64,000 nucleotides of DNA, from NCBI GenBank assembly GCA_019635275.1, contig JAHBZV010000011.1, positions 1-64,000 on the forward strand. Reading direction: 5' to 3'. Positions 52,901-64,000 of this stretch are shown one piece after another. The notes under the pieces are model-generated. The model was not told the DNA's origin. It worked only from the letters and a program-made list of their open reading frames with translations, and did not search any database. Position 1 is the first letter of the stretch. The number at the start of each line of letters is the position of its first letter. Both the position numbers and the translations under genes were made by a program. This DNA is from Burkholderiaceae bacterium. GTDB lineage: Bacteria; Pseudomonadota; Gammaproteobacteria; Burkholderiales; Burkholderiaceae_E.

Positions 52901-53995
52901 TCAGCGGCCCATGACGCGGGCGAACGCCTCGAGGAACGCGTCGTTCTCTTCGGGCAGTCCGACCGTTACCCTGAGCCAGTCGGGCAACCCGTAGTTCGCC
53001 ACCGGCCGCACGATGATGCCGGCTCGCAGCAACCCCTCGTAGACGGCCGCCGCGTCGCCGACGCGCACCAGCACGAAGTTGCCGTACGACGGCACGTACT
53101 CGAGGCCCATTTCACGGAAGGCCGACTGCAGCCGCGCCAGTCCGTCGCGGTTGAGCTCGTAGCTTCGCTCCAGGAAGGCGTCGTCGTCGAGGGCCGCGAT
53201 CGCCGCCGCCTGCGCGACCGAGCTCACGTTGAAGGGCTGGCGCACGCGGTTCATCAGGTCGGTGAGTTCGGCCTGCGCGAGGCCGAATCCGACGCGCAGC
53301 CCCGCCAGGCCGTATGCCTTCGAGAACGTGCGCGAGACGATCAGGTTCGGATGGTCGGACAGCCAGCGCGACGAGTCGAAGCGCAGCGCCGGCTCGAGAT
53401 ACTCGTTGTACGCTTCGTCGAGCACGACGACGACGTCGCGCGGAACCGCCGCGAGGAACGCAGCGATGCGGTCGGCCGGAAGGAAGGTACCCGTCGGGTT
53501 GTTCGGATTGGCGATGAACACCAGCCGCGTGTCGGAGGCGATCGCCGCGCGCATTGCGTCGAGGTCGTGCCCGAGCTCGCGCGCCGGCACCACGATCGCG
53601 CGCGCGCCGGTCTCCTGGGTGGCCAGCGCGTAGACCGCGAACGAATACTGCGAATACACCGCCGAGCAGCCCGGCTGCAGCAGCGCGTGCGCCGCGAGCT
53701 CCAGGATGTCGTTCGAGCCGTTGCCCAGCGTGATCCAGTCCTGCGGGACGGCGTAGCGCTTCGAGATCGCCGCCTTGAGCTCGAAACCGTTGGAGTCGGG
53801 ATAGCGCCCGAGGTCGGCCACGGCCGCGGCCATCGCGTCGCGGGCCGACTGCGGAATGCCCAGCGGGTTCTCGTTCGACGCGAGCTTGACGATGCGCTCG
53901 GGCTGCAGCCCGTACTCGCGGGCAAGCTCCGAAATCGGCTTGCCGGCCTGGTACGGGGCGATCTTCCTGACGTACTCGGGTGCGTGGATGCTCAT
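52901..53995 (-). CDS. hisC: Histidinol-phosphate aminotransferase
   Basis: 364 residues, class I/II PLP aminotransferase. LASNENPLGIPQSARDAMAAAVADLGRYPDSNGFELKAAI is the HisC start. LVFIANPNNPTGT, VVLDEAYNEY and the PLP lysine in SRTFSKAYGLAGLRVGFG follow, with RPVANYGLPDWLRVTVGLPEEN at the end. In this pheA-tyrA-aroA context the enzyme may also, or mainly, transaminate phenylpyruvate, hydroxyphenylpyruvate or prephenate, as several HisC2-type enzymes do (inference). The ATG at 53995 gives the usual start. Confidence 0.95.
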   Translation of the reverse strand: MSIHAPEYVRKIAPYQAGKPISELAREYGLQPERIVKLASNENPLGIPQSARDAMAAAVADLGRYPDSNGFELKAAISKRYAVPQDWITLGNGSNDILELAAHALLQPGCSAVYSQYSFAVYALATQETGARAIVVPARELGHDLDAMRAAIASDTRLVFIANPNNPTGTFLPADRIAAFLAAVPRDVVVVLDEAYNEYLEPALRFDSSRWLSDHPNLIVSRTFSKAYGLAGLRVGFGLAQAELTDLMNRVRQPFNVSSVAQAAAIAALDDDAFLERSYELNRDGLARLQSAFREMGLEYVPSYGNFVLVRVGDAAAVYEGLLRAGIIVRPVANYGLPDWLRVTVGLPEENDAFLEAFARVMGR

Positions 53996-54089
53996 GGGCT
54001 TCGGTGCCGGGAAAGGTGCCCGCCGGCGGGCCCGGCGGCTGGCGTTCAAGGATAACCGAGTCGCCGGGCGGGCCGCGCCCGCGACGGCG

Positions 54090-55193
54090 CTACGCCGCGC
54101 GCGGATACGAGCCGACCACCTTGCAGAACGCGGCGAGCGAGTTCAGTTCCGCCAGCGCCGCCGCCACCGGCGGATCGTCGCGGTGCCCGATCACGTCGAT
54201 GTAGAAGTAGTACTCCCATAGGCCCTGGCGTGCCGGACGCGACTCGAAGCGCTTCATCGAGACGCCGTGCCTGGCGAACGGCTCGATCAGCGCGTGGACC
54301 GCGCCGGCGCGGTCGGGCACCGAGAGGATCAGCGAGGTCTGGTCGCCACCCGATGGTGCGCACTCGTGGCGGCCGATCACCGCGAACCGGGTCCGGTTGT
54401 TCGGATCGTCCTGGATGCTGGTGGCGACCATCTGCAGGCCGTAACGCTGCGCGGCGTGCTCGCCGGCGATCGCCGCGGTCGCCGCGTCCTCGGACGCGAG
54501 CCGCGCCGCCTCGGCGTTGCTGGCCACCGGCACGCGCTCGACGCCTGCGGCATGCCGGTCGAGCCAGCCCGCGCACTGCGCGAGCGACTGCGGGTGCGAG
54601 ACGATCCGGCGCACCCCGTCCATGCCGCCGCTGCGCGTCATCAGGTTCTGGCGCACCGGCACCGACACCTCGCCGCTGATCGACAGCGGCGACTGCAGGA
54701 ACAGGTCGAGCGTGCGGTTGACCGCGCCCTCGGAGGAATTCTCGACCGGCACGACGCCGAAATCGGTCGCTCCGGCCTCGGTCGAGCGGAACACCTCGTC
54801 GATCGTCGCGCAGGGCACCGCATCGACCGAGGATCCGAAGTGGCGCAGCAGTGCCTGCTCGGAGAACGTGCCGGCCGGCCCGAGATACGCCACCCGAAGC
54901 CGCCGCTCGAGCTCGCGGCACGCGGACACCACCTCGCGCCAGATCGCCTCGATCGCGTCGCCCGACAGGGGCCCCGGATTGATCGCACGCAGCCGCGACA
55001 TGATCTGCGCCTCGCGCTCGGGACGGTAGACCGGTGCGTCGGTGCGATGCTTGAGCTCGCCGACCTGCTGCGCCAGCTTCGCCCGTCGGTTCAGCAATTC
55101 GACCATCTCCCGATCGACCGCGTCGATCGACGCGCGCAGGGTCTCGAGGTCGACGCCGGGGCGATCGGGCTGCGGTTTCGGTGGCTCGGCCAT
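54090..55193 (-). CDS. pheA: Bifunctional chorismate mutase / prephenate dehydratase (P-protein)
   Basis: 367 residues, three domains. Residues 14-95 are an AroQ chorismate mutase (LETLRASIDAVDREMVELLNRRAKLAQQVGELK). Residues 98-275 are the dehydratase (RVAYLGPAGTFSEQALLRHFG, FGVVPVENSSEGAVNRTLDL, NRTRFAVIGRH). The end is an ACT domain (TSLILSVPDRAGAVHALIEPFARHGVSMKRFESRPAR) that binds phenylalanine for feedback. Together it turns chorismate into phenylpyruvate. It leads the pheA-hisC-tyrA-aroA run. Confidence 0.97.
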   Translation of the reverse strand: MAEPPKPQPDRPGVDLETLRASIDAVDREMVELLNRRAKLAQQVGELKHRTDAPVYRPEREAQIMSRLRAINPGPLSGDAIEAIWREVVSACRELERRLRVAYLGPAGTFSEQALLRHFGSSVDAVPCATIDEVFRSTEAGATDFGVVPVENSSEGAVNRTLDLFLQSPLSISGEVSVPVRQNLMTRSGGMDGVRRIVSHPQSLAQCAGWLDRHAAGVERVPVASNAEAARLASEDAATAAIAGEHAAQRYGLQMVATSIQDDPNNRTRFAVIGRHECAPSGGDQTSLILSVPDRAGAVHALIEPFARHGVSMKRFESRPARQGLWEYYFYIDVIGHRDDPPVAAALAELNSLAAFCKVVGSYPRAA

Positions 55194-55281
55194 GGCGGCG
55201 CTCGCGGTCCTTCGGGAAGTCGATGAGGTCGATCGTATCAAACGCCCGTCCGGCGGTTCGGTCGGCCGGGCCGCCGACGCG

Positions 55282-56244
55282 TCAGCGGCCGGGCAGCCAC
55301 AGCAGCAGCCAGGGCAGCGTCAGCGCGCCGGCCAACGTCGACAACGTGACGGCGGCGCTGATCTCGCCGACCTGCGCCTCGTAGCGCTGCGCGAACAGGT
55401 AGACGTTGGCGCCGATCGGCAGTGCCGCGGTCACCGTCGCGACCGCGAGCGGCAGCGGCGCGACCCGCAGCACGAAGGCACCGACGAGCCAGACCAGCAG
55501 CGGGTGCGCCGCGCTCTTGAGCAGGGTCAGCCCGAGCGCGGTGGCGATGCCCTGTCGAAGGTCGATCCGGGCGAGCGATGCGCCCAGCAGCACCAGGCAC
55601 AACGGCGCCGCCGCGGACCCGAGCATCGACAGCGTGGTGTCCACCGCAGCCGGCAGGCTCGCGCCCGTGGCCGACCAGGCGAGGCCCGCCAGGATCGGCA
55701 GGACGACCGGATGCAGCAGCGAGGCGCGCACCACCTGCCCGAGGCTGCCGGCCGCCGACCGCCACGAATCCCGCCCGACTGCGGCACGCTCGCGTGCGAC
55801 CGCGCCCATCTCGATCACCAGCGTGCTCAGCGTGAGGAAGGTCAGCGCGTGGACGGCGACGATCGTCAGCAGCAAGGCCAGTCCCGTGTCGCCGTAGGCG
55901 ATCCTCACGACCGGAATGCCCAGCATGACCGTGTTCGCGAACACCGCGCCGAGCGCCTGCACCACCGCCGCGTGCACGGCGGCGCCACGTCGCAACTGCA
56001 CGGCCAGCACGGCCAGATAGAGCGGCAACCCCGCCCCGTAGTAGGCGAGCGCCGCACCCGGCGACAACCGATCGAACTCGACGCGCGCAATCGCGCCGAA
56101 CAGCAGCGCCGGCAGGAAGATCAGGAACGCGGCATCGGACAGCGCCTTGACCGCGGGCTCGGCGAGCAGGCCGCTGCGCGCCGCCGCCACGCCGACCAGG
56201 ATCAGCAGGAAGACGGGCAGCAGGATCTGCGCGAGCGAGGCCAC
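55282..56244 (-). CDS. AEC-family (auxin efflux carrier) transporter
   Basis: 320 residues, ten helices in two halves of five. ILLPVFLLILVGVAAARSGLLAEPAVKALSDAAFLIFLPALLFGAIARV, GAVFANTVMLGIPVVRIAYGDTG and PLCLVLLGASLARIDLRQG with PIGANVYLFAQRYEAQVGEISAAVTLSTLAGALTLPWLLLWL mark the family. Bacterial members carry malate, malonate or amino acids; cargo here is unknown. The start is GTG at 56244. It lies between gyrA and pheA, where related genomes usually have serC. Confidence 0.92.
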   Translation of the reverse strand: MASLAQILLPVFLLILVGVAAARSGLLAEPAVKALSDAAFLIFLPALLFGAIARVEFDRLSPGAALAYYGAGLPLYLAVLAVQLRRGAAVHAAVVQALGAVFANTVMLGIPVVRIAYGDTGLALLLTIVAVHALTFLTLSTLVIEMGAVARERAAVGRDSWRSAAGSLGQVVRASLLHPVVLPILAGLAWSATGASLPAAVDTTLSMLGSAAAPLCLVLLGASLARIDLRQGIATALGLTLLKSAAHPLLVWLVGAFVLRVAPLPLAVATVTAALPIGANVYLFAQRYEAQVGEISAAVTLSTLAGALTLPWLLLWLPGR

Positions 56245-56277
56245 GCCAGCCCCGGCGCGAGCGCGACGCGTCCGCCG

Positions 56278-58938
<2,661 letters not shown>

Positions 58939-59121
58939 GCGGGGCGGATCTCGGAATGCGCGGGCGGAAGGCGCGAAAAGTGTGCAGCTAAACCTTTGAA
59001 TTTTAACATGCGGCCCCCCATTCCCGGCCGCTCCGGCCACGCCGCGAACGGGCTGTGCTTAAATCGCGCCGGAAGGCGCGGCTGCCGCGCGCCCGCAGCC
59101 GCCACACGCCCGGACCCGCCC

Positions 59122-60492
59122 TTGCCGAACCCCGTCCTGATCGCCCCGCAATGGATCGTCCCGGTCGGTCCGCCCAGGGTCGATCCCCGCGAGCCCGACC
59201 CGGCTCACGTCGTCCTTGCCGACCACGCGGTGGTCGTCGAGGGGGAACGCATCGCGGCCCTGCTGCCGCTCGCGCAGGCGCAGCAGCGCTACCCGCACGC
59301 CGACACGGTGGCCCTGCCGGGCCACCTGCTCGCCCCGGGATTCGTGAACCTGCATTCGCACGCGGCGATGGCGCTGCTGCGCGGGGTCGGCGACGACCTG
59401 CCGCTGCACCGCTGGCTGAACCAGCGCATCTGGCCGCTCGAATCGCGACTGGTCGGCGCGCAGTTCGTGCGCGACGGCGCGCTGCTCGCCTTCCACGAGA
59501 TGCTGCTGGGCGGGGTCACGTGCGTGAACGACATGTACTTCTTCCCCGAGGCCGCGATCGAGGCGGCCTCGACGCTGGGGCTGCGCAGCGTGCACGGCAT
59601 CATCGTCATCGACTTCCCGTCCGCCTACGCGAGCGACGCCGGCGACTATCTGCGCAAGGGACTGGAATTGCGCGACCGGATGCGAGACGAGTCGCTCGTG
59701 GGCTTCTGCCTGGCGCCGCACGCGCCGTACACGGTGACCGACGACGTGCTGCGCCGGATCGCGACCCTGTCGCGCGAACTCGGCCTGCCGATCCACACCC
59801 ACGTGCACGAGACGCTCGAGGAGGTCGAGGCCAGCGTCGCGCGCCACGGCATGCGCCCGCTCGAGCGCCTGGCCGACCTCGGCGTCGTCGGCCCCGAACT
59901 GATCGCGGTGCACGCGGTGCACATGACCGACGGCGACCTGCGCCTGCTCGCCGAAGCCGGCGCATCGGTGGCCCACTGTCCGCACTCGAACCTCAAGCTG
60001 GCCAGCGGCATCGCGCCGACCGCGCGCATGCACGAACTGGGGATCGGCGTGGGCATCGGCACCGACGGATCGGCCAGCAACAACCGGCTGGACCTGCTCG
60101 GCGAGGCGCGCACCGCGGCGCTGCTCGCCAAGGGCCAATCGGGCAGCGCCGAGGCCTGGCCCGCTGCGCGCACGTTGCGCGCGATGACACTCGACGCGGC
60201 GCGTGCGCTAGGCCTCGACGACCGCATCGGCTCGATCGAGGTCGGCAAGCAGGCGGACCTGGTCGCGCTCGACCTGTCTGCGGCCGAGCTCGCGCCGGTG
60301 TTCGACCCCGTTTCGCACCTCGTCTACAGCTGCGGGCGCGAGCACGTGCAGCACGTCTGGGTGGCGGGCCGCCATGTTGTCCGCAAGCGACAAATAACTG
60401 ACGACGCCGTCAAGCTTCAAATCGGCGAGGTGGTTGCTCGTACTACCGTGTGGCACAATCGTGTCGGCGAAATTTTGTCAGGTCAGGTCTGA
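59122..60492 (+). CDS. mtaD: TRZ/ATZ-family amidohydrolase (MTA/SAH deaminase-like)
   Basis: 456 residues from a TTG at 59122; an in-frame ATG at 59008 would add 38 residues without family character. Metal ligands of the amidohydrolase fold are visible: HSH in PGFVNLHSHAAMALLRGVGDDLPLHRWL, the HTHVHET strand, AVHAVHMTD, and the Asp in GIGTDGSASNNRLDL. DLPLHRWLNQRIWPLE is typical of 5-methylthioadenosine/S-adenosylhomocysteine deaminases, which convert these to inosine forms for salvage. Other deaminations are possible. It is divergent from gyrA and upstream of ompA and ubiG; SAH from UbiG-type reactions could be its substrate (inference). Confidence 0.88.
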   Translation: MPNPVLIAPQWIVPVGPPRVDPREPDPAHVVLADHAVVVEGERIAALLPLAQAQQRYPHADTVALPGHLLAPGFVNLHSHAAMALLRGVGDDLPLHRWLNQRIWPLESRLVGAQFVRDGALLAFHEMLLGGVTCVNDMYFFPEAAIEAASTLGLRSVHGIIVIDFPSAYASDAGDYLRKGLELRDRMRDESLVGFCLAPHAPYTVTDDVLRRIATLSRELGLPIHTHVHETLEEVEASVARHGMRPLERLADLGVVGPELIAVHAVHMTDGDLRLLAEAGASVAHCPHSNLKLASGIAPTARMHELGIGVGIGTDGSASNNRLDLLGEARTAALLAKGQSGSAEAWPAARTLRAMTLDAARALGLDDRIGSIEVGKQADLVALDLSAAELAPVFDPVSHLVYSCGREHVQHVWVAGRHVVRKRQITDDAVKLQIGEVVARTTVWHNRVGEILSGQV

Positions 60493-60555
60493 ACCCGGGC
60501 CGTTATGCGCCTGTCAGCGTCGAATCCAGAATTGCGTTCTACCGAAAGGAGAAAC

Positions 60556-61227
60556 ATGAACAAACCGGTCAAACTGGCTTGCGTCGTCGCTGCGGCGATG
60601 CTGGCGGCCCCGTTGGTGTCGTTTTCGCAGACCGCCCCCGCCGACAAGACGGGATACACCGTGAGCCCCGACCGTGCGGTCGTGAAGAGCGGCACCGGCC
60701 TGTGCTGGCACACGGGCTACTGGACGCCGGCCGACGCGTTCGTCGGTTGCGACGACGACCTGCTGCCGAAGCAGGCTCCGGCGCCCGCTCCGGCCCCTGC
60801 TCCGGCGCCCGCTCCGGCCCCGGCGCCCGCCCCGGCTCCGAAGCCCGCCCCGGCCCCGGCCCCGACCAGCGAGAAGGTCACGTTCGCGGCCGACACGTTC
60901 TTCGATTTCGACAAGGCCGTGCTCAAGCCCGAAGGCAAGGCGCGCCTCGATGACCTCGTCGGCAAGCTGGCTGGCGTCGCCCTCGAGGTGATCATCGCCG
61001 TTGGCCACACCGACAGCATCGGCACCGATGCCTACAACCAGAAGCTGTCCGTGCGCCGTGCCGAAGCGGTCAAGGCCTACCTGGTCAGCAAGGGCATCGA
61101 AGCCAACCGTGTCTACACGGAAGGCAAGGGCGAGAAGCAGCCGGTCGCCGACAACCGCACCCGCGAGGGCCGCGCGAAGAACCGTCGCGTGGAAGTGGAA
61201 GTCGTCGGCACGCGCGCGCGTCGCTGA
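60556..61227 (+). CDS. ompA: OmpA-family outer-membrane protein with a Pro-Ala linker
   Basis: 223 residues. Signal peptide MNKPVKLACVVAAAMLAAPLVSFSQ. A short Cys-containing segment (GTGLCWHTGYWTPADAFVGCDDDLLPK) follows, then about 30 residues of alternating Pro-Ala. The C-terminal OmpA domain is TFFDFDKAVLKPEGKARLDDLV, AVGHTDSIGTDAYNQKLSVRRAEAVKAYLVSKGI and ADNRTREGRAKNRRVEVEV, with the peptidoglycan Asp and Arg. No eight-strand barrel is encoded, so it is a linker-type envelope tether rather than a porin. AAAGGAG precedes the ATG. A strong terminator follows. Confidence 0.95.
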   Translation: MNKPVKLACVVAAAMLAAPLVSFSQTAPADKTGYTVSPDRAVVKSGTGLCWHTGYWTPADAFVGCDDDLLPKQAPAPAPAPAPAPAPAPAPAPAPKPAPAPAPTSEKVTFAADTFFDFDKAVLKPEGKARLDDLVGKLAGVALEVIIAVGHTDSIGTDAYNQKLSVRRAEAVKAYLVSKGIEANRVYTEGKGEKQPVADNRTREGRAKNRRVEVEVVGTRARR

Positions 61228-61266
61228 TCGCGTCGTCCGGCCGCCTCGACCGGCCGGATGGCCCGG

Positions 61267-61292
61267 AACCCCGCTTCGGCGGGGTTTTTTTT
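61267..61292 (+). terminator. Rho-independent terminator of ompA
   Basis: Eight-base stem AACCCCGC/GCGGGGTT closed by a TTCG tetraloop and followed by a run of eight T (61285-61292). It begins 40 bases after the ompA stop. It is the only textbook intrinsic terminator I find in the window. Confidence 0.93.
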
Positions 61293-61335
61293 CGTCCCGT
61301 AGAATCGGGGCTCGTCCCATGCCGCACCGGATCCC

Positions 61336-62052
61336 GTGACTGCCCCCACGCTTGCCAACGTCGACCCCGCCGAGCTCGAGAAGTTCCAGGCGCTCGCCTC
61401 GCGCTGGTGGGACCCCCACTCCGAGTTCCGGCCGCTGCACGAAATCAACCCGCTGCGGCTCGACTGGATCGACCGCATTGCGCCGCTGTCGGGACAGCGG
61501 GCGCTCGACGTCGGCTGCGGCGGCGGCATCCTCGCCGAGGCGATGGCGCAGCGCGGCGCGCAGGTGCGCGGCATCGACCTGGCGGAGCGATCGCTGCAGG
61601 TGGCCGAGCTGCACGCGCTCGAGTCCGGCGCAGCGGTGCAATACGAGCGCATCGCCGCGGAGGACCTGGCTGCGCGCGAGCCGGGCGCCTGGGACGTCGT
61701 CACCTGCATGGAGATGCTCGAACACGTTCCCGATCCAGAGTCGACGGTGCGCGCCTGCTCGCGGCTCGTCCGCCCCGGCGGGTGGGTGTTCTTCTCCACG
61801 ATCAATCGGAACCCGAAGTCGTTCCTGCTCGCGATCGTCGGCGCCGAATACGTGCTGCGCATGCTGCCGCGCGGCACCCACGAATACGAGAAATTCATTC
61901 GCCCGTCGGAGCTCGCATCGGCGGCGCGCCGCAGCGGCCTGGAGGCCGTCGAGATGAGCGGGATGACCTACAACCCGATCACGAAGCGCTACCGGCTCGA
62001 CCCGCGCGACGTCGACGTCAATTACCTGGCCGCGTTCCGGCGCAGCGCCTGA
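61336..62052 (+). CDS. ubiG: Ubiquinone biosynthesis O-methyltransferase UbiG
   Basis: 238 residues. UbiG performs both O-methylations of the ubiquinone ring with S-adenosylmethionine. Start [34 protein letters not shown], motif [38 protein letters not shown] and the membrane-binding [40 protein letters not shown] insertion are all present. The start is GTG at 61336. It overlaps gph by TGATG. Confidence 0.97.
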   Translation: MTAPTLANVDPAELEKFQALASRWWDPHSEFRPLHEINPLRLDWIDRIAPLSGQRALDVGCGGGILAEAMAQRGAQVRGIDLAERSLQVAELHALESGAAVQYERIAAEDLAAREPGAWDVVTCMEMLEHVPDPESTVRACSRLVRPGGWVFFSTINRNPKSFLLAIVGAEYVLRMLPRGTHEYEKFIRPSELASAARRSGLEAVEMSGMTYNPITKRYRLDPRDVDVNYLAAFRRSA

Positions 62053-62726
62053 TGCCGATGGGCGTCGATCGTCCGCTCGCCGTCTTCTTCGATCTCGACG
62101 GCACGCTGGCCGACACGGCCGAAGACCTGGCCGCGCCGATCCACGCGATGCGCGCCGATCGCGGGCTCGCGCCGATGCCCGACGAGGAACTGCGTCCGTA
62201 CGCGTCGATGGGCGCGCGCGGGCTGATCCTCAAGGGCCTGGGCGTTGCACGCGAAGATCCCGGCTTCGAGCCGCTTCGGCTCGAGTTCCTTCGGCGCTAC
62301 GAGGCGGCGATGCTGGTGCGCACGCACCTGTTCCCGGGAATGCCCGAGGTGCTCGACGCGCTCGACGACGCCGGAATTCGCTGGGGCGTGGTCAGCAACA
62401 AGTTCGAGCGCTACGTGCGCCCGATCCTCGCCGGACTCGGGTTGCTCGAGCGCTCGGTTTGCGCAGTCGGCGGCGACACCACGCCTCATTCCAAGCCGCA
62501 CCCCGAGCCCTTGCTGCACGGCGCGAGGCTGGCCGCCGTCGACGCGCGCCAGTGCGTCTACGTCGGCGACGACCTGCGCGACATCGAGGCCGGCCACGCG
62601 GCGGAGATGCTCGCGATCGCCGCGGCGTACGGCTTCTGCGGCGGCGATTCGCCGCCCGAGCGCTGGGGCGCCGATCACCTGATCTCGCAACCGCTCGAGC
62701 TTCTCGACCTGCTGCGGCTGCGCTGA
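62052..62726 (+). CDS. gph: Phosphoglycolate phosphatase (HAD family)
   Basis: 224 residues. HAD motif I FFDLDGTLADTAEDL, motif II WGVVSNKFERY, the catalytic Lys in SKPHPEPLLHGARL and motif III YVGDDLRDIEAGHAAEM. Gph removes 2-phosphoglycolate arising from DNA repair or oxygenation. Some adjacent-to-ubiG homologues were proposed to act in cell-wall sugar recycling (MupP), so substrate is not fixed. The ATG at 62052 overlaps the ubiG stop; an ATG at 62058 is also possible. Confidence 0.92.
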   Translation: MPMGVDRPLAVFFDLDGTLADTAEDLAAPIHAMRADRGLAPMPDEELRPYASMGARGLILKGLGVAREDPGFEPLRLEFLRRYEAAMLVRTHLFPGMPEVLDALDDAGIRWGVVSNKFERYVRPILAGLGLLERSVCAVGGDTTPHSKPHPEPLLHGARLAAVDARQCVYVGDDLRDIEAGHAAEMLAIAAAYGFCGGDSPPERWGADHLISQPLELLDLLRLR

Positions 62727-62751
62727 AGAACGATCACGGCGGAGCAGACCC

Positions 62752-63753
62752 ATGCACGACGAACCGAAGGTTTCACGACGCGCCCTCGCAGCCCGCCTCG
62801 CGTTCGCCTGCGCGGCGCTCGCCGCTTCGGCGCTCGTCCCGGCGCATGCGCAGGATGCCTGGCCGAGCCATCCGATCTCGATGATCGTGCCCTTCCCGCC
62901 CGGCGGCGTCGCCGACACCGTCGGCCGGCCGGTCGGCGAGGCGCTCACGCGCATCCTGGGGCAACCGGTGGTGGTGGAGAACCGCGCCGGCGCCGGCGGC
63001 GGCGTGGGCATGGCCGCCGCCGCGAAGGCGCGGCCCGACGGCTACACGATGCTGATGGCCCTGTCGTCGATCACGATCATCCCCGAGGCGGACAAGGTGC
63101 TGCAGCGCGCGCCGATGTACCAGCTCGACCAGCTGGTGCCGATCGCCCGCTTCACCGCGGACCCCACCGTGCTGGTGGTGCGCGCCAACAGCCCGTGGAA
63201 GACGGCGAAAGACTTCATCGACTACGCGCGCTCGCACCCGGGCGCGATCACGTTCGGGTCCTCGGGCAACTACGGCACGATGCACGTGCCGATGGAGATG
63301 CTCAAGCAGTCGACGAAGACGTTCATGGTGCACGTGCCGTACACCGGCGCCGGGCCGGCGATCGTCGGGCTCCTCGGCGAGCAGGTCGACGCGCTGGCCA
63401 CCGGGCCGGCCACGATCGTTCAGCACGTGCGCGCGGGCCGGTTGCGCGCGCTGGCGCATTGGGGCGAAGGCCGCCTCGCCGCGCTGCCCGACGTGCCCAG
63501 CTTCCGCGAGCTCGGCTACCCGATCACGTTCCTGCAGTGGTCCGGCCTGTTCGTGCCCGCCGGAACGCCGGCGCCCGTGATCGCGAAGCTGCGCGACGCG
63601 GCCAGGCAGGCGGCCGCCGACGAGAAGGTCGTTCGCACCATCGGCACGGCAGGCACGCCGGTGCTCTACCAGGACGCGCCGCAATTCGCGGCCTTCGTCG
63701 AGCAGGATGCGAAGGTCATGAAGGCAGTCGTCGAACGAATCGGCAAGCAGTGA
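62752..63753 (+). CDS. Bug-family (TctC) tripartite tricarboxylate-type solute-binding protein
   Basis: 333 residues. Signal peptide with a twin-Arg-like RRALAARLAFACAALAASALVPAHA, cut near residue 33. The mature start WPSHPISMIVPFPPGGVADTVGRPVGEALTRILGQPVVVENRAGAGGGVGMAAAAKARPDGYTML is the hallmark of Bug receptors, greatly expanded in Burkholderiales. VPYTGAGPAIVGLLGEQVDALATGPATIVQHVRAGRLRALAHWG follows. These bind carboxylates or amides in the periplasm; most have no linked permease and neither does this. Ligand unknown. Confidence 0.93.
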   Translation: MHDEPKVSRRALAARLAFACAALAASALVPAHAQDAWPSHPISMIVPFPPGGVADTVGRPVGEALTRILGQPVVVENRAGAGGGVGMAAAAKARPDGYTMLMALSSITIIPEADKVLQRAPMYQLDQLVPIARFTADPTVLVVRANSPWKTAKDFIDYARSHPGAITFGSSGNYGTMHVPMEMLKQSTKTFMVHVPYTGAGPAIVGLLGEQVDALATGPATIVQHVRAGRLRALAHWGEGRLAALPDVPSFRELGYPITFLQWSGLFVPAGTPAPVIAKLRDAARQAAADEKVVRTIGTAGTPVLYQDAPQFAAFVEQDAKVMKAVVERIGKQ

Positions 63754-63781
63754 ATCCGGGCGCGCGGCCGGCGCCCGCGCG

Positions 63782-64000
63782 TCAGAGGAAGCGGTCGAGC
63801 AGCTTGCGGCTGCCGCGATCGAGCGAGGCGATGTCGCGCACCAGGTAGTGGATGCCGTGGGTGTCGCCGATCAGCAGCGTCGAGCGCGACAGCCGCCGGA
63901 TCGCATCCTCGCTGGGCAGCACGAAACGGGTCTCGCCGCGGTCGGTCGTCACCTCCCAGGTGCACGGCGTGATGAAACCCGACACCGAGCGGATGCCGCG
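63782..64000 (-). CDS. DUF1854 protein, 5' part outside window
   Basis: The last 72 codons of a protein that continues past base 64000. The visible part, FITPCTWEVTTDRGETRFVLPSEDAIRRLS and LLIGDTHGIHYLVRDIASLDRGSRKLLDRFL, matches the C-terminus of DUF1854 proteins. In Burkholderiales these sit beside an ABC transporter and cyanophycin synthetase genes, and databases label them cyanophycin-metabolism-associated. No start is visible; the GTG at 63985 is internal. What lies next can only be guessed. Confidence 0.8.
   Translation of the reverse strand, partial: RGIRSVSGFITPCTWEVTTDRGETRFVLPSEDAIRRLSRSTLLIGDTHGIHYLVRDIASLDRGSRKLLDRFL

Noticed and set aside
60770-60860. Pro-Ala coding repeats in ompA as a mobile or CRISPR-like repeat
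   Set aside because: The short repeats are in frame and encode a Pro-Ala linker that is common between OmpA domains. There are no spacers.

Overview
The window is a continuous stretch of very GC-rich bacterial chromosome. It is packed with genes, many of which overlap by 1 to 8 bases. Its gene order is that of a betaproteobacterium, most likely of the order Burkholderiales. The evidence is the block gyrA - pheA - hisC - tyrA - aroA - cmk - rpsA - ihfB - lapA - lapB, the pilT/pilU pair, the mtaD-type hydrolase - ompA - ubiG - gph block, a Bug-type (TctC) binding protein, and a DUF1854 gene of the kind found near cyanophycin genes. The genus cannot be read from the sequence. I see no rRNA, tRNA, insertion sequence, prophage or CRISPR array.

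Left part (1-7.9 kb): the 3'-truncated helicase gene uvrD, an OmpA-domain protein without a visible signal peptide, a SulP transporter lacking its STAS domain, a drug/metabolite transporter, a LysR regulator, glucokinase and a MarR regulator. Next (8.0-11.9 kb) comes an operon of nnrS, a 20-codon mini-ORF, ubiU, ubiV and ubiT. It joins a nitric-oxide-response membrane protein to the oxygen-independent ubiquinone hydroxylation system, and it is preceded by an FNR/DNR-like box at the spacing of an FNR-activated promoter. At 12-21.5 kb lie purU, a GMC oxidoreductase divergent from a TRAP transporter (dctP-dctQ-dctM) with a 30-bp dyad between them, two IclR regulators, a frameshifted phosphate acetyltransferase and acetate kinase.

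At 21.6-26.9 kb there is a tandem UspA protein, then a module made of a TonB receptor strongly resembling PqqU/YncD (the PQQ importer), a PQQ-type sugar dehydrogenase, a diheme cytochrome c and a 44-residue membrane protein. I read this as a PQQ scavenging and use module; it is the most interesting system in the window. The following run is housekeeping: leuS-lptE-holA-proA-hemJ-like-rlmL-like, DUF423, an NlpE-like lipoprotein, DUF481, a solitary infA, pilU/pilT, yggS, rpsT, murJ, proC, ubiA, comEA, hldE-type kinase, lapB/lapA, ihfB, rpsA, cmk, aroA, tyrA, hisC and pheA.

The right end holds an AEC transporter where serC is expected, gyrA with Ala at position 83, an MTA/SAH-deaminase-like hydrolase, an OmpA-family porin with a Pro-Ala linker and a clear terminator, ubiG, gph, a Bug solute-binding protein and the C-terminal end of a DUF1854 protein.
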